Shown: in pieces, positions 23,201 through 34,761 of the stretch
Layout of the letters: each line of letters starts with the position of its first letter
Numbering within the stretch: position 1 is the first letter of the stretch
Assembly: GCA_040954595.2 (NCBI GenBank)
Contig: CM082595.2
Location: forward strand, 9,672,001-9,736,000
DNA from: Balanoglossus misakiensis
Lineage: Eukaryota > Hemichordata
Reading direction: 5' to 3'
Length of the DNA: 64,000 nucleotides
Notes under the pieces: model-generated
What the model was told of the DNA's origin: nothing
Seen by the model: the letters and a program-made list of their open reading frames with translations, nothing else
Database searches by the model: none
Made by a program: the position numbers and the translations under genes

Positions 23201-25600
23201 AAATCTTCTCCACATCCTTCAAAATCGCCACCATAAAGCCATATTACTTGTAGTGCTTATGTTTGTCATATCTAGGTGATGCATACCACTATAGATGTGT
23301 ACCCTTTGTATAGAGGCAGATTAAACAGGTGTGGTACCTGTTAAATATCTGACTTCTTTAAATTACAGCCACAATCGTCTGTCAACAAGATGTTCATGTA
23401 GATGTATACCTAGCAGTAAGCTTATTTAGATTGACAAATCTTAGATGAAAATAATGAAAAAGTGGCACAACCCTTAGGGCTTTAACTAGCAGCTTTATGC
23501 CAGATGAGTTCGAGTCTAACGATGTAATGTTGACATTAAGGTTTCATTGAAATAACTTGGGAACCTCTCTACTATTTGAAGCACCAAAGCTGTGAAAAAC
23601 TTCCTTCTTTCCCTGAGTTTTTTATGAATATGTTCTAATCTGGGACAAAAATTTGTTGCCAAGTGTCTTGACTCCTTTACCAAATGTCAGGGACCGGATT
23701 TTTTTCAGCAAAATTTCAAATAACCTTGGCTGATTTTTTACCTACTTTCACATATTGGGTAGCATGAAAAAAAGTATGGCTTCCAGAAGGGTTATAGATA
23801 CAGTGTTTTGTAATAACAAGAATTAACATGAAACTATAATTTCATGGTTAATTTAGGACCGCCTTAATCTATGGTAACGTCATTAAATATTTGCATATCT
23901 AATTGTAGGCTATCCAGTGGAGGGAGAAACCTAAACATGGACAACATTGGGGTCAAAATTGTTTGACAGAACTTTGGGTGACTTTGGGTAAACCTTGACC
24001 AACATTACTATATCTTGGCATCCAGAGCAGATGCAACCTTGACACTTGGAGTGATGGAAATGCATAATGGAGTATTATGTCTCAGCTAGTCACAGTGCTT
24101 TTGCTGTGTTTTATGTCTTTTATTCAGCCAAATTAGATGTTTTTTATTACACATTGGCTGTGTTTTCCAGTACTTTTTAGCTGGTCACACTGCCTTAAGA
24201 CAATGTATTCTCAAAATACCATGCAATCATTATGAAGCATATACAGCAGACAACGTTATGGTATGACTGAACTTGCCCTTCTTTGTGACTAAAGCATGAC
24301 CGGCCTGTCTTAGGTGGCCCCTACCTAGGGGCTTTACCCGTCATTGGCTCACAGTCTGAGAAATCAGCTCTGCAGGGAAGTTAACGATGTAACCCACCAT
24401 TAAAGCTTGGATTTCCGCTTTTTGTATCTGATGCCTGGCTGAGGCCTTCTTAGGATCTACCCAACGCTGAGTAGGCTATCCCGTCATTGGCACACAGTCT
24501 CAGGGAGGGAGTCCAAAGTTCAGTATACCAGCAAAGCCTTTATATTGTCCATTCTTTTTAAGAGAAGGCTGGCTGCTGTAGAAAAATGTTGATCTCAAAT
24601 GTATCATGTCCAAAAAAAGGCAGACTTCCAGCCCTATTGGTTAGGCTGGCATTAGGTATGTACATAATTAATGAGACAAGACATAATATTCCATTACATA
24701 GTTCAATAACTCCAAGTGTCAAGGATGTATCTGTGCTGGATGCCAAGATATAGGAATGTAGGTCAAAGTTTACCCAAGATCACCCAAAAGTTTGTCAAAA
24801 GATTTTGACCCCAGAGTTGTCCATGTCCAGGTTACCACATCCTCTAGAATAAGATATGCACATATTTAATGAGGTTACCATAGCTCAAGGGGGTCTTTAA
24901 TTAACCATCAACATTTAGTTTCATATTAATGCATGTTAATATAATACACTGTATCTATAACCCTACTGGTAAGCCTAGAATTAGGTACATGCGAAAGTTT
25001 TTGACAAGATAGATAAGTTGTAAAATATGTACATGAACCTGACAATTGACTTAAAATAACATAAGGCAGACTTGATACTTATCGGAGATAGATACTAATA
25101 ACAACAGTGATGTTAATTACACCGGGAATGTTTGTCTTATTATAGCTACATGTAAAAGACTGCTTGAGGTAATGTAATTAAAGTGACCACTTGCGATTCA
25201 CCTTCAAAGTGCTATGCAAGTCTACGGTACATTGTTTTTCCAATGATTGGACAAAGGATATTCATAATGTGTAATTAAGGCTGGATAGCATTTTCAATGT
25301 AATAAGCCCTGCCTTCACTATAATCTTACGCCAAATCAACATTGTTCAGTTTATGTTAATAATTTCACTAAGGGACACTTGTTACATCAAATTTCCCAGC
25401 AAGGGGTGTCAGATTATTGGGCAAGTGGCATGCATGACACTAGACGATACTTTTGGAAGCAAAGCGGACAGAACACGGCTGGATATAGACTAGGTAATTC
25501 TGAATGTGACCATGAACTGTACCACAGACTCTGTATTGTATGTTTCTGAAGAATCCCATTTAACCCAGACATCAACATACTTCAACCTTGTAAGAAGTAG
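23201..25600. repeat. Arm sequence with ancient relatives of the DR1 element
   Basis: 23880-24060 and, inverted, 24690-24860 retain the pattern of the 1126-11748 elements in decayed form: CATATCTAATT...AGGCTA, GGGGTCAAAAT, a degenerate GGGTAAACCTTGACC, and CATCCAGAGCAGATGCA. 24100-24640 matches 50510-51060 in reverse. No gene seen. Confidence 0.55.
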
Positions 25601-28457
25601 AACATACATGATTTACTAGTAAATATTTGCTAGGTTATTACACACTTTGGATTACACAAAAATAGGTGTGTACACCGCTGTGACATTGCCAAGCAGATAT
25701 GACCTACCAGGTAACCTAATACAATTTCACAGGAATCGGAGTATTTTCAGTGAAAACAACATTTCTTCAACAATGACAAAAACTGCCTCAACCACAAAAA
25801 TTCAGATATCAACAAATCCAACAATATCTCACTTCAATCACCACAAGGAACATGCCTACCAAAATTGAAAGCAATTTGACATGCGGTTTCAAAGAATACA
25901 AATTGCAAAAATTGCCTCAAGACCACAAATATGCAAATTTCACCAAAATGATATACAACATTACTTGGGTTACCTCATGGAACAAGCAAACCAAAATTTA
26001 AATGCAACCTGACCTGACATGGAGTTTCAGAGAAAATGATTTTTGACCAAAAATGACAAAATTATATTTCCCAAAAATTACAAATTTTGCCACAATTTAA
26101 ACAATACTAACAAAGATTACCTATAGGAAATAGCTTACTAAATTATAGATACAATTCACGATATTAGCTGAAAGTATATCAGGCGTGACATAGGCTACAT
26201 GCATACAAATGTTCAAAGCAATCTGACCAGTTGTTGAGTTTCTGAGTTTTGATCAATTTCACATTGCTCCAGGTAATTAGCATATTTCATTTGAACAGGC
26301 GTGCCTGCATCTAAAAACCCAATATCAAGACTTACCACACAGACTCTGTATTGTATGTTTCTGGAGTAATCAAATAAAACCAATCATGAAAATACTTCAA
26401 CCTTCTTAATATGAACAAAATCCTATTTACAGGCTGGCCTACATCTACACACCAAATATCAAGGGGATACGCGAAGGGGTTTTCAAGTTTTTGATGTGGA
26501 CAGACATACATACATCCATACATACTACATACACACATACAGAGGCAACTGACTGGTCAGAAGGCATGAGCAAAAATGCAGGAAATCAATGTTGTGACAC
26601 TGGTAGTAGGCCTTAATGTATACAATATCAAGACAGTTTATTTAACATGAAGTTTGATATGTTCATAATCATTCAGAGCTAAGCATATTTTGAAATTGTA
26701 AAATTAATATCAATCACATGAAAACTGACAGCATGCTTTCATTTGGGAATTTAGGTATTGTAATTAACACTAACAGTCATGAAACTATTGAATCGTCAAT
26801 AAAATCATACAGTAGAAATTAATGGGTTTTCTATTTATATGCGATATGAAAATGCAACTTGTGGTCCTTCGGCCAGTAAGAGGCATCAGATAATATTGTA
26901 AGACCCAGTTGCCCAATTGATTAGACCTACATGTATGCGCTGTGTGAAGCGCAAGTTATGGCAACTGAATTCACAGGACACTGAAGAAAGTGGAATCACT
27001 CAAGGTACATATGTATACATGTAGGCTAACAATCACAACACAGAGAATAGTTCTCCATATTCATTTTTAATACGATAAGATTCACTGAATTGGCGCATCC
27101 ATGGGCAGGCAAGGTTAGTTCCAACTCAGTTTGCAAATCAGGCCCATGTATCTTGTTCCCTGAGACTGTCTGCTTCTAATAATAGCTGTAAGAACATAAT
27201 CGTTGACCGAATGGTTGGTTCAATTTTGCAACATTTTATGATTTCAAGCTGTGCAATATTTGCAACTCAGTTTCAACTTTGGTTGGAGGGATGATGATGA
27301 AGCAATTTCACTGACAAAATAGCACTACTAACTGACGTCAATATTTGTTCAAAGTTAAATGCATTGCTATCAGAAAAATGTATACTAAAAGTTTCGTATG
27401 TGAATAATAACACTTTTTCGTATAACTGCAAACCCTGTCACAGTTGTGAAATTCTAAGAAAATTCATTCATTAGGTAGAATTCGTGCTTTATGAATTCTT
27501 AAACAAACTTAGTCATGAAACCTAAATGGTTACCTTACACATGTTGAGGCTCGACTTCTGTGATATGATAGTCTTTAATTAATGTGTATGTGATTCCATA
27601 CAAATCCATATGATTACCTGAACATACAAAATAAATTAAAAATAAATACATAAATTAAAAATAAATAAGTATCTCATACATATGCATAAGTGCTTGTGAG
27701 AAATATATCATATATCTAAATAAACCTGTCATTTATTGACCTCATTTTCCCAGTAAACCAAAGGACTAAATTGCACTTTAATATTACAGCTTCATTTCAA
27801 TGCAACAGGTACACTACATCATAAGGGAACAAATATGCCAGCTCAACATTTATATAAACAGTGTCAAAATATAAGTGGCTACAAAAGCTTGTGTCCCTTC
27901 AATCCATTCTCCCACTCAGGTCAAACGTGTTACATATTAAAATTGCAATGTGCATAATATACAATTAGTCTTTTGTAAATTCAGACTGAGAAAATATGAC
28001 TGATAAACATTATCTGGCACATGTTGGTGAATGGCTGGCGCTGATGTTGTGGGTTGAAATCCGAACTATGATTATCGCGGGTACAAATCACATTTATTTT
28101 CTCAGAGACAACACGTTTGCAACTTCGGGACAGAAAGGTGAAAACGAACGTCATTAGTTCTTGGGAAAAAACTCTGAAATCAATTTCGGTGAGGTCAAAT
28201 GTGTTCCAAAGGCAAACCGTTTCTGGTAAACAAATCAATGGCAAATAGTTACTTCGGCGACTTACCAATCAATCAACATGGCTGCCAAATCGTTGGATAT
28301 CCCGGTTTCATCTCGCGATCATTCTATCTTCCGATATGGCGTTGCTTGGTTAAATTCGCCTCTTCTTTGCCGACATAGTCGGGCGACAGCGGTCCAGAAG
28401 CATATACAGCGACGCCATCTTGTTTACAATGTGAAGTATCAACTGCGCATGCTCAAT
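25601..28457. repeat. Inner part of left arm
   Basis: 25640-26540 holds units of the diverged tandem repeat and a CATA microsatellite near 26500. 27100-28457 matches 44923-46080 in reverse. A 62-codon frame at 28278-28466 recurs in the other arm but shows no sign of protein selection and is not called. Confidence 0.6.
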
Positions 28458-28929
28458 GGTTGTTGATTGGAAAGTGGGCAGAGCCTGCAAGATCCAGGGT
28501 TCGCTTGACCGGCCAAACGCGGTTATTCTCCCTAGACCAAATCATTTAAGCGTCAGGCGTAATACATCACATAATTGACTGGAAAACTAAACAGTCTTCC
28601 ACCTATATATCAACACAGTTTATTAAACCAGCACCCGCGCAAATATTCACAAGTATATGATTAAAATTGATGAAATCATTAATCGCACGGTTACAGCTGT
28701 CATAGTTTCTAATAATATTATTCACTGGTAGCGCTGACATACCATGTTGAAACTTGTCGCGGAAAACAAGATAATTGATCTTACGGTGTCATTTGTTTTT
28801 AAAAAGTGCTTAATAACTATTGATCCCATTGATATATTTTTTCCATATTTATATATTTTTCGCAAATTTTGACTGCTTGGGCTACTAATAGCATGGTGAT
28901 CACAATGGATTTACCACCTCCCAGCTGCG
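28458..28929. other. Central spacer upstream of the secreted-protein exon
   Basis: Outside the inverted repeat. No gene seen. Probable upstream region of the exon at 28990. Confidence 0.45.
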
Positions 28930-28938
28930 TTATAAAAG
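28930..28938 (+). promoter_or_regulatory. TATA box
   Basis: TTATAAAAG lies 60 bp before the ATG at 28990, a suitable distance for a start site near 28960 and a short leader. Confidence 0.5.
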
Positions 28939-28989
28939 AATGCCTATTCTGTGGACACTAGCCTCATCGAAGACCGAACGTGTTCATCG

Positions 28990-29088
28990 ATGTTTCCATT
29001 CATGACGAACTCCAATGCAGGCGTCGCAGTCATTCTGGCTTTCACGCTGTGGGCACCTCTGGTGACAGCAATTCCCAACAAGTTGCGG
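28990..29088 (+). CDS. First exon of a secreted protein (signal peptide)
   Basis: The ATG at 28990 opens 33 codons ending exactly at a strong donor (GCGG/GTAAGT), phase 0. The peptide has a short polar start, a hydrophobic core GVAVILAFTLWAPL, and a likely signal-peptidase site after VTA, then IPNKLR. A TATA box lies 60 bp upstream. The intron then runs into the gmr1-like retrotransposon at 29242. Possible continuations are the exon-like segment 39484-39573 or the pentraxin-like exon 40099-40249, both on the same strand. Which one is used cannot be told from sequence alone. Confidence 0.55.
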
Positions 29089-29241
29089 GTAAGTAATCAC
29101 ACAACCTATATGAGTGAAAGTTTCTTGTCATTTTCGCAACGTCAAGGTTGATATTCTCTTCTTGGATCGAAAATGTGTGACACAACAAATGAATCTGCGT
29201 GGCAGGGTCGGCTGTGTCTTTTGCTTCGAGGCATAGTCGTC
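29089..29241 (+). other. Start of intron
   Basis: Sequence between the GTAAGT donor and the LTR. No feature. Confidence 0.4.
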
Positions 29242-29975
29242 TGTCACGCATCGACGGCTATACGTGAACTAGACAAATCGAATCGAACGATCAAATCTAC
29301 GAAAATATATTCCACCTGGGGATTTAATTACTAATCATGAAAATATTACCCGTACATCAAAATACCATATACAGACATGACAATCAAAACGCCACGTGGT
29401 CAAACTTATGAAAATAATCCGTTACAATCTTAACTTATCTTAACTTAACTTAAATCTAATAAATAAAGTCCGACAAACATCGTCCTCGTTGGCATGCATG
29501 TGGAGTCTGGTAATTCATCCAGGTCTTCCTCCTGTCCGACTTGACCGCGACGCAGATACTCTTCGTGCACTTGCCAAAGTACACCGAGACGTCACCGCAC
29601 ATTCATTCCACACCAGCAATGTCCATTGACAGATCAAAGTTCCGTACGGCTAAACGCCCAATTTCAGAACATCTCGACATCAATTCAGTGTAGTGTGCTG
29701 GGTTATTAAAATATACCACAGGTTGAGATGAAAAGTGATAGTCAAAACTCACATGGTTGGAGGATGTCTATGGATCCAAAATCATACACGTCAAACGCTA
29801 TGGCTGCCATCCTATCAAATCCCCTAGGAAGTAGTCAGACCAGGTGGTCCTCAAGACTCCCCAAGCTACTAAAACACACGTATTCAATATACTAAATCTC
29901 ACCACCGAGGGCGTAAACTCTAGAGAGACAATTACAAGTACATACAATTATGCTATATCACAGAATATCGTCACA
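29242..29975 (-). repeat. 3' LTR of gmr1-like element
   Basis: 734 bp, same as 38672-39405. In element orientation it begins TGTGACG and ends CGTGACA. The preceding polypurine tract marks it as the 3' LTR. Confidence 0.92.
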
Positions 29976-29985
29976 CCCCCCTTCC
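29976..29985 (-). other. Polypurine tract of gmr1-like element
   Basis: In element orientation GGAAGGGGGG abuts the LTR start TGTGACG. This is the plus-strand priming site for reverse transcription. Confidence 0.75.
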
Positions 29986-30153
29986 AGAACAAGAAATTTT
30001 GGTATTGAAGATTCCAAAATTTCTAAGAATTCTAACTCTAGATTTACAAATACAATATATACTTTTTTTTTTTTTACAACTTTAAATATTTTCCTCTTAA
30101 GTAGCAAAATATATCTTTCATGAGAGATATATACACCAGTCAATTACAGTTAA

Positions 30154-32608
30154 TTAATACATACGGGATAAAGCATCGGCGCATACATTATCTTTTCCCC
30201 GAATGTGCCTAATCTCCAAGTCATATTCTTGTAACAACAAACTCCAATTAAGCAATCGTCGATTCTTATTTCTCATCTTATGCAAGAATACCAGCGGATT
30301 ATGGTCTGTAAAAACTACAACGGGTTTCCCAGATGAAGTTACATAGATTTCAAAGTGCTGAACTGCTAAGACTAAAGCAAGGGCTTCCTTCTCGATAGTA
30401 GAGTAATTCTGTTGACAAGAATTAAATTTCCTAGAAAAATAAGCAACTGAGTGTGCCACATTAGCACCATCAAATTGAAGTAATACAGCCCCAGCTCCCA
30501 CGTCACTCGCGTCTACATTCAATGCGAATGGTTTGGTAAAGTCGGGTGCTTTCAACACTGGTACAGTACACAGCAACGATTTGACTTTGTCAAATGATAT
30601 CTGACATGACGAAGACCATTCCAATTTTCTGCCCTTCTTTAACAAATTGGTTAGAGGGGCAGCCACTTCAGAAAAGTTTCTACAAAATTTCCTGTAGTAA
30701 CCGGCCATCCCCAAGAAACGCATTAAACCACGTCGATTTACTGGCACCGGATATTCAACAATATCTTTAATCTTAGCAGTAAGAGGAGCCACTTCACCTC
30801 CCCCCACAATATGGCCTAAATACCTAACTTTAGCCTTTCCGAATTGACATTTACTCAAATTTACAGTCAAGTTATCTCGTCGCAATCGGTCAAACAATTT
30901 GTCAAGTGATGCTACATGTTCAGACCAAAGTACACCACCATATGAGGCAATGTCATCGATATAGGGATCTGTTTCTTTCATCCCTTCTACACATGAATTC
31001 ATCATTCGTTGAAAAGTAGCTCCAGAATTTTTCATGCCAAAAGGCATAACTTTATACTGATACAAACCATCTGGTGTGGCAAAAGCAGATATCTCCTTGG
31101 CTCTTTCAGTCAATGGAACACACCAATAACCTTTAAGCAAGTCTAAAGTAGTTATATACTGTGCTTTACCAATGCGATCTATACAGTCATCAATCCGAGG
31201 GATGGGATAAGAATCAGTTTTGGTGATGGCATTAACTTTCCTGTAATCAGTACAAAATCTTACACCGCCATCAGGCTTATCCACCAAAAGACATGGCGAA
31301 GCCCAACAGCTATTGCTAGTTTCGATGATATCATTATTCAACATATATTTAATTTCACCCCGAATTTTCTCAAGCTTCTCAGGGTTCACCCGATATGGAT
31401 GTTGTTTGATGGGTCTGGTATTTCCCACATCTACATCATGAAAACACACATTAGTCCTCTTCGGCACATCAGGAAACAAATCGACATACTTATCTAATAA
31501 CTGACTAATATCTTTCCTGTGGTCAGGTGACAAATGCCCCAATAAAGTATCCCGATTACTCAACAGCTCTGAGTTTTTCAATTTTACATCATGGTCGCTC
31601 TTAACGTCAGCAACTGCTACATATGTCGAGTCTGTTTCATGATCTACTTCTGGAGACATTATAGGCAATACATTATGTACATGGTTTTCATTACGATAAA
31701 GCTTTAACATGTTTATATGACATAATTGTGTCGCCTTTCGACGATCAGGAGTTTCAATTACATAATTTACATCATCAACCTTCTCTAGAATTTTATACGG
31801 ACCATGAAAACGTGCGCTCAAAGCATTTCCGGTTATGGGCAACAACGCTAATACTTTGTCACCAGGTTTAAAGGCGCGACTCTTCGCTACCCTATCGTAC
31901 AAGTGTTTCATTTTATTTTGGGATGATTTCAAATTAGCTCGAGCAAGTTCACATGCCTCACTGAGTCTGGATTTAAATGTGGACACATACTTCAACAAGG
32001 TCATACCCGATGGACTGTCGTCAAGCCATTGTTCCTTCAGCAATTTAAGAGGACCGCGCACTCGATGGCCGAATATCAATTCAAATGGACTAAACCCCAA
32101 CGACTCCTGAACAGACTCTCGAACTGCAAAAAGCAACAAATGCACCCCTTCGTCCCAATCCTTGTCATTGTTGAAACAATACACTCGAATCATATTTTTC
32201 AAGGTAGAATGGAACCTCTCTAAAGCCCCCTGCGACTCTGGATGATACGCACTGGATTTAACCTGATTTATCCCCATGTGATAAACTAGCTGCTGAAATA
32301 ACCCAGACATAAAATTAGTTGCCTGGTCAGATTGAATCTCTCGTGGAAATCCAACCCATGCAAAGAAACGTGACAGTGCTCCGGCAATCACTGGAGCCGT
32401 TATGTTCCGAAGTGGAATCGCCTCAGGAAAACGCGTAGACATACACATAATAGTCAGCAAATACTGATTCCTAGATCTAGTTTTTGGCAGAGGCCCTACA
32501 CAATCAATCAGAATCTTACTAAACGGTTCATCGAAGGCAGGGATGGGTTTCAACGGAGCGACAGGAACAGATTGATTAGGTTTTCCGACCAACTGACAAA
32601 CATGACAA
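30154..32608 (-). CDS. Pol part 2: integrase core, reverse transcriptase, RNase H
   Basis: The open frame is about 817 codons from the integrase finger to the stop. It opens with HVCQLVGKPNQ, the second half of the HHCC finger cut by the inner element. Then come the integrase triad D (LIDCVGP), D (SDQATNF) and E (ESQGALERF), with 35 residues between the second D and E, and a GPY-type segment (FHGPYKIL). RT follows, with DKPDGGVRFCTDYRKVN, LDLLKGYW, MPFGMKNSGATFQ and the catalytic YIDD. RNase H has NVDASD, STIEKEALA, TDHNPL and ADALSR. Nothing in the core looks broken. On the far side the frame continues by chance through the antisense LTR of the inner element up to 32991. Confidence 0.93.
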
Positions 32609-32782
32609 TGAGACATTTGAGTACTTTTGTGAATGGCGCCCTCTGTGTCAAGAGGTGGGAGGTGGGTAGCCTCGTTTTGGAGAGGGAACGCCATCTTGTT
32701 TTTGGTGTGTGATTGTAGATGTCGAGCATGGTCTGATGTGAATAAAGAGTCCATTGAAATACAGTTGTGTGTAGACGTTTCA
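32609..32782 (+). repeat. 5' LTR of inner element
   Basis: 174 bp, TG...CA, identical to 36104-36277. It contains AATAAAGAG, a likely poly(A) signal, at about 32738. Its antisense strand is open in one frame, which produces chimeric frames on both sides. Confidence 0.9.
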
Positions 32783-32783
32783 A

Positions 32784-32797
32784 TGGTGGCAGCGGTG
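32784..32797 (+). other. Primer-binding site of inner element
   Basis: TGGTGGCAGCGGTG starts one base after the LTR. Its complement ends in CCA and fits the 3' end of a tRNA-Leu whose acceptor begins GGTAGCG; the tRNA identity is inference. Confidence 0.55.
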
Positions 32798-32803
32798 TAA
32801 ACG

Positions 32804-33430
32804 ATGGCCAAAAAAGTAGAATATTTCACCGGGGAGGAGAGAGGAGAACTGGAACCTTGGTTGGATAGATTCGATGCTATCATTGAGGCAGAAGGTAAAG
32901 AGAACAAAGCTGCAGCAATAATACGCACGTGTTTGAAAGGAGATGCAGCGACCGTAATCCAATTGCTGTCGGTAGATGACAAAAAGGACATAGATAAGAT
33001 AAAGGTAGAGTTGAGAAAACATTTTGGATTGAAGAGAGATGAATTGTCAGCACAGCGGGAATTTCATTGCCGTAAACTGGAATCCGGGGAGAGCATTGGG
33101 AAGTTCGTGCGTTCCCTAAGAAAGCTTGCAATTGAAGGATTTCCCAAATGCGTTGGTAGCGGATTAGACTCAATTATCAAAGGTCAGTTTATCGTCGGTC
33201 TTCCTAGGGAATTGGGCGACCAGTTATCTGTTGCCTTACACTACAAAGTTGCCGAAGCGGAGTTAAGTGAGGTCGTGGATTTTGCCACGAACTGCAACCG
33301 ACGTGGAATACGGCGCACTCTGGTAGAACGACGCAAATTAGATTCTGCACCATGGTTGCCATCAGTCTGCTGGCTCCCTGACCCTGCAGCATCCATCCCT
33401 TCATTTCCAGTCGGCTCCATTTCCGTCTGA
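32804..33430 (+). pseudogene. Gag of inner element, first part, with foreign C-terminal tail
   Basis: ATG lies 21 nt after the LTR. Residues 1 to about 163 form a capsid-like Ty3/gypsy Gag (EPWLDRFDAIIEAE, AAAIIRTCLKGDAA, FIVGLPRELGDQLS). From 33295 the frame enters a rearranged patch and stops at 33430. The true continuation resumes at 33617. The product is truncated and lacks zinc knuckles. Confidence 0.75.
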
Positions 33431-33630
33431 CGGTCTGGTACCACACTCCCCTGGGGGCGTATTACACTCCCCTGGGTTGGTATATTTCCTATACGTGAAC
33501 TTCCCAAAAGATCCCCATCCTCAGAATCGGAATATATGTTTGAAAGGAGATGCAGCGACCGTAATCTGTGCAATGAAATTCCCGCTGTGCTGACAATTCA
33601 TCTCTCTTCATTTCTGTTTGCCACGAACTG
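33295..33630. other. Self-derived rearranged patch inside gag
   Basis: Three pieces lie end to end: 33295-33535 is an inverted copy of about 35661-35900 (end of the coding region), 33538-33565 is a direct copy of 32931-32959, and 33566-33609 is an inverted copy of about 33032-33076. The 14-bp sequence TTTGCCACGAACTG stands at 33281-33294 and again at 33617-33630. Total 336 bp. The inverted donor differs slightly from the present 35661-35900 text, so the template may have been another copy. Confidence 0.8.
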
Positions 33631-33997
33631 GCAAAAATATCAGACAAAGGAGAACACTATTTCTGTTGACAACGTCATGCAAGTAGGGGAGGTCGATACA
33701 ACCGTAAGTAGTGTGGTACGCGAGGCTGTTGAATCTGCAATTTCAAGCTTAGAGCCAACAATTTCAGCAATGGTTGATGCGCAAGTTAATCGGGTGTACG
33801 GAAACCAGAGCAACCAACAAAGAGGTCGTGGTAGAACCAGTCGCTCATCAACAAGGCCTGCACAGACAACTGGTAAGTGTTTTGAATGTGGACGGTTCGG
33901 CCATTTTAGAAGAAACTGTCCTAATCGGTTCCAGTGTTTCAAGTGTCATCGTTACGGACATAAGGCAGCCAATTGTCCTGAATTTTACCCAAACTAG
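33617..33997 (+). pseudogene. Gag of inner element, second part (two CCHC zinc knuckles)
   Basis: Resumes the Gag frame after the patch, continuing the ATN residues with WQKYQTKEN. Two CCHC boxes, CFECGRFGHFRRNC and CFKCHRYGHKAANC, give the nucleocapsid RNA-binding module. The frame stops at 33995-33997. It is separated from the capsid part by an in-frame stop in the patch. Confidence 0.8.
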
Positions 33998-34761
33998 TGG
34001 GAGGTCGGGGCGCTGGCCAGCCCTTGACCTCTGTTGAGAAGACGGCCATGGATGGTCTGTGTACTGATGATCTGGTGAGTGGCAATGTTCGGGGGACCCC
34101 GGAACTGCCTGTCCGGGGCCTTAGAGCCTGGGGATTGCCACATGACCAGAATCAGTATCATAGTCAACAAACTGTTACCGAACAACAAATGAACAACGAT
34201 GAACTCTCACCCCAAATATTAACCACAATGACTTCACGCACATGCGGCGACCAATATAGGACTACGGGTATGATAAATGGAGTTGAGACGCCCATATTCG
34301 TAGATAGTGGTTCACAAATTACCATAGTCAGAAGTGATCTACCAGCCATAAACGGGTTGCCACTGTATCCTGTGAATATTCAGCCAGAAGCAGTTAATGG
34401 TACACCCGTATGCTTTGATGGCCAGGTGCAAGTCGATCTTACTGTTCAAAATTTTGTCATTGGTCCAACATGGGTGTATGTAATGTCTCCAAAGCTCATG
34501 CGCAATGAATTCTTGATGGGAACGGATGTTATGGAAAAACTGGGAAGCATGGAAGTTGATTTTGTAAAGAAAACTGTGACTTTCAAAGGACTGACACAAC
34601 CTAATACTTACCTCAGCAAACCTGTAAATAACAAGATGGCGTTCCCTCTCCAAAACGAGGCTACCCACCTCCCACCTCTTGACACAGAGGGCGCCATTCA
34701 CAAAAGTACTCAAATGTCTCATAACTTCCCCCCCTTCCCAAAGGAAATCGCTACATTGTAA
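33997..34761 (+). CDS. Retropepsin (aspartic protease) of inner element
   Basis: It starts in the -1 frame relative to Gag, directly at the Gag stop, with no ATG, so expression by frameshift is likely. The catalytic FVDSGSQIT and the flap/C-terminal FLMGTDVMEKLG are clear. From about 34630 the frame runs into an inverted LTR fragment and ends at 34761 with residues unrelated to protease. Retropepsins cut Gag and Pol; activity here is untested. Confidence 0.8.
   Translation: MGGRGAGQPLTSVEKTAMDGLCTDDLVSGNVRGTPELPVRGLRAWGLPHDQNQYHSQQTVTEQQMNNDELSPQILTTMTSRTCGDQYRTTGMINGVETPIFVDSGSQITIVRSDLPAINGLPLYPVNIQPEAVNGTPVCFDGQVQVDLTVQNFVIGPTWVYVMSPKLMRNEFLMGTDVMEKLGSMEVDFVKKTVTFKGLTQPNTYLSKPVNNKMAFPLQNEATHLPPLDTEGAIHKSTQMSHNFPPFPKEIATL
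34630..34739 (-). other. Inverted LTR/polypurine fragment in place of RT and RNase H
   Basis: 110 bp complementary to 36085-36195, that is the polypurine tract plus the first half of the LTR. It joins the protease end directly to the middle of integrase. The expected RT, RNase H, integrase finger and first catalytic Asp are absent. Confidence 0.85.

Larger units (their letters stand above)
17276..28457. repeat. Left arm of giant inverted repeat
   Basis: Read in reverse, this arm follows 44923-55075 in order. Matching landmarks are 28150-28457 with 44923-45240, 27100-27500 with 45640-46080, 24100-24600 with 50520-51060, 23200-23600 with 51540-51850, 18360-18710 with 53200-53570, and 17276-18360 with 53640-55075. 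Divergence is moderate and both arms carry private insertions. Boundaries are by eye. Confidence 0.75.

Noticed and set aside
28278-28466. 62-codon frame repeated in the other arm at 44833-45087
   Set aside because: Comparing the two arm copies, almost all base differences change the amino acid (about nine replacement to one silent) and the right copy has a stop at codon 4. This fits neutral arm divergence, not a protein.
30154-32991. 945-residue protein as a single natural product
   Set aside because: The first 129 or so codons are antisense LTR of the inner element. Only the part from 32604 onward is retrotransposon Pol.
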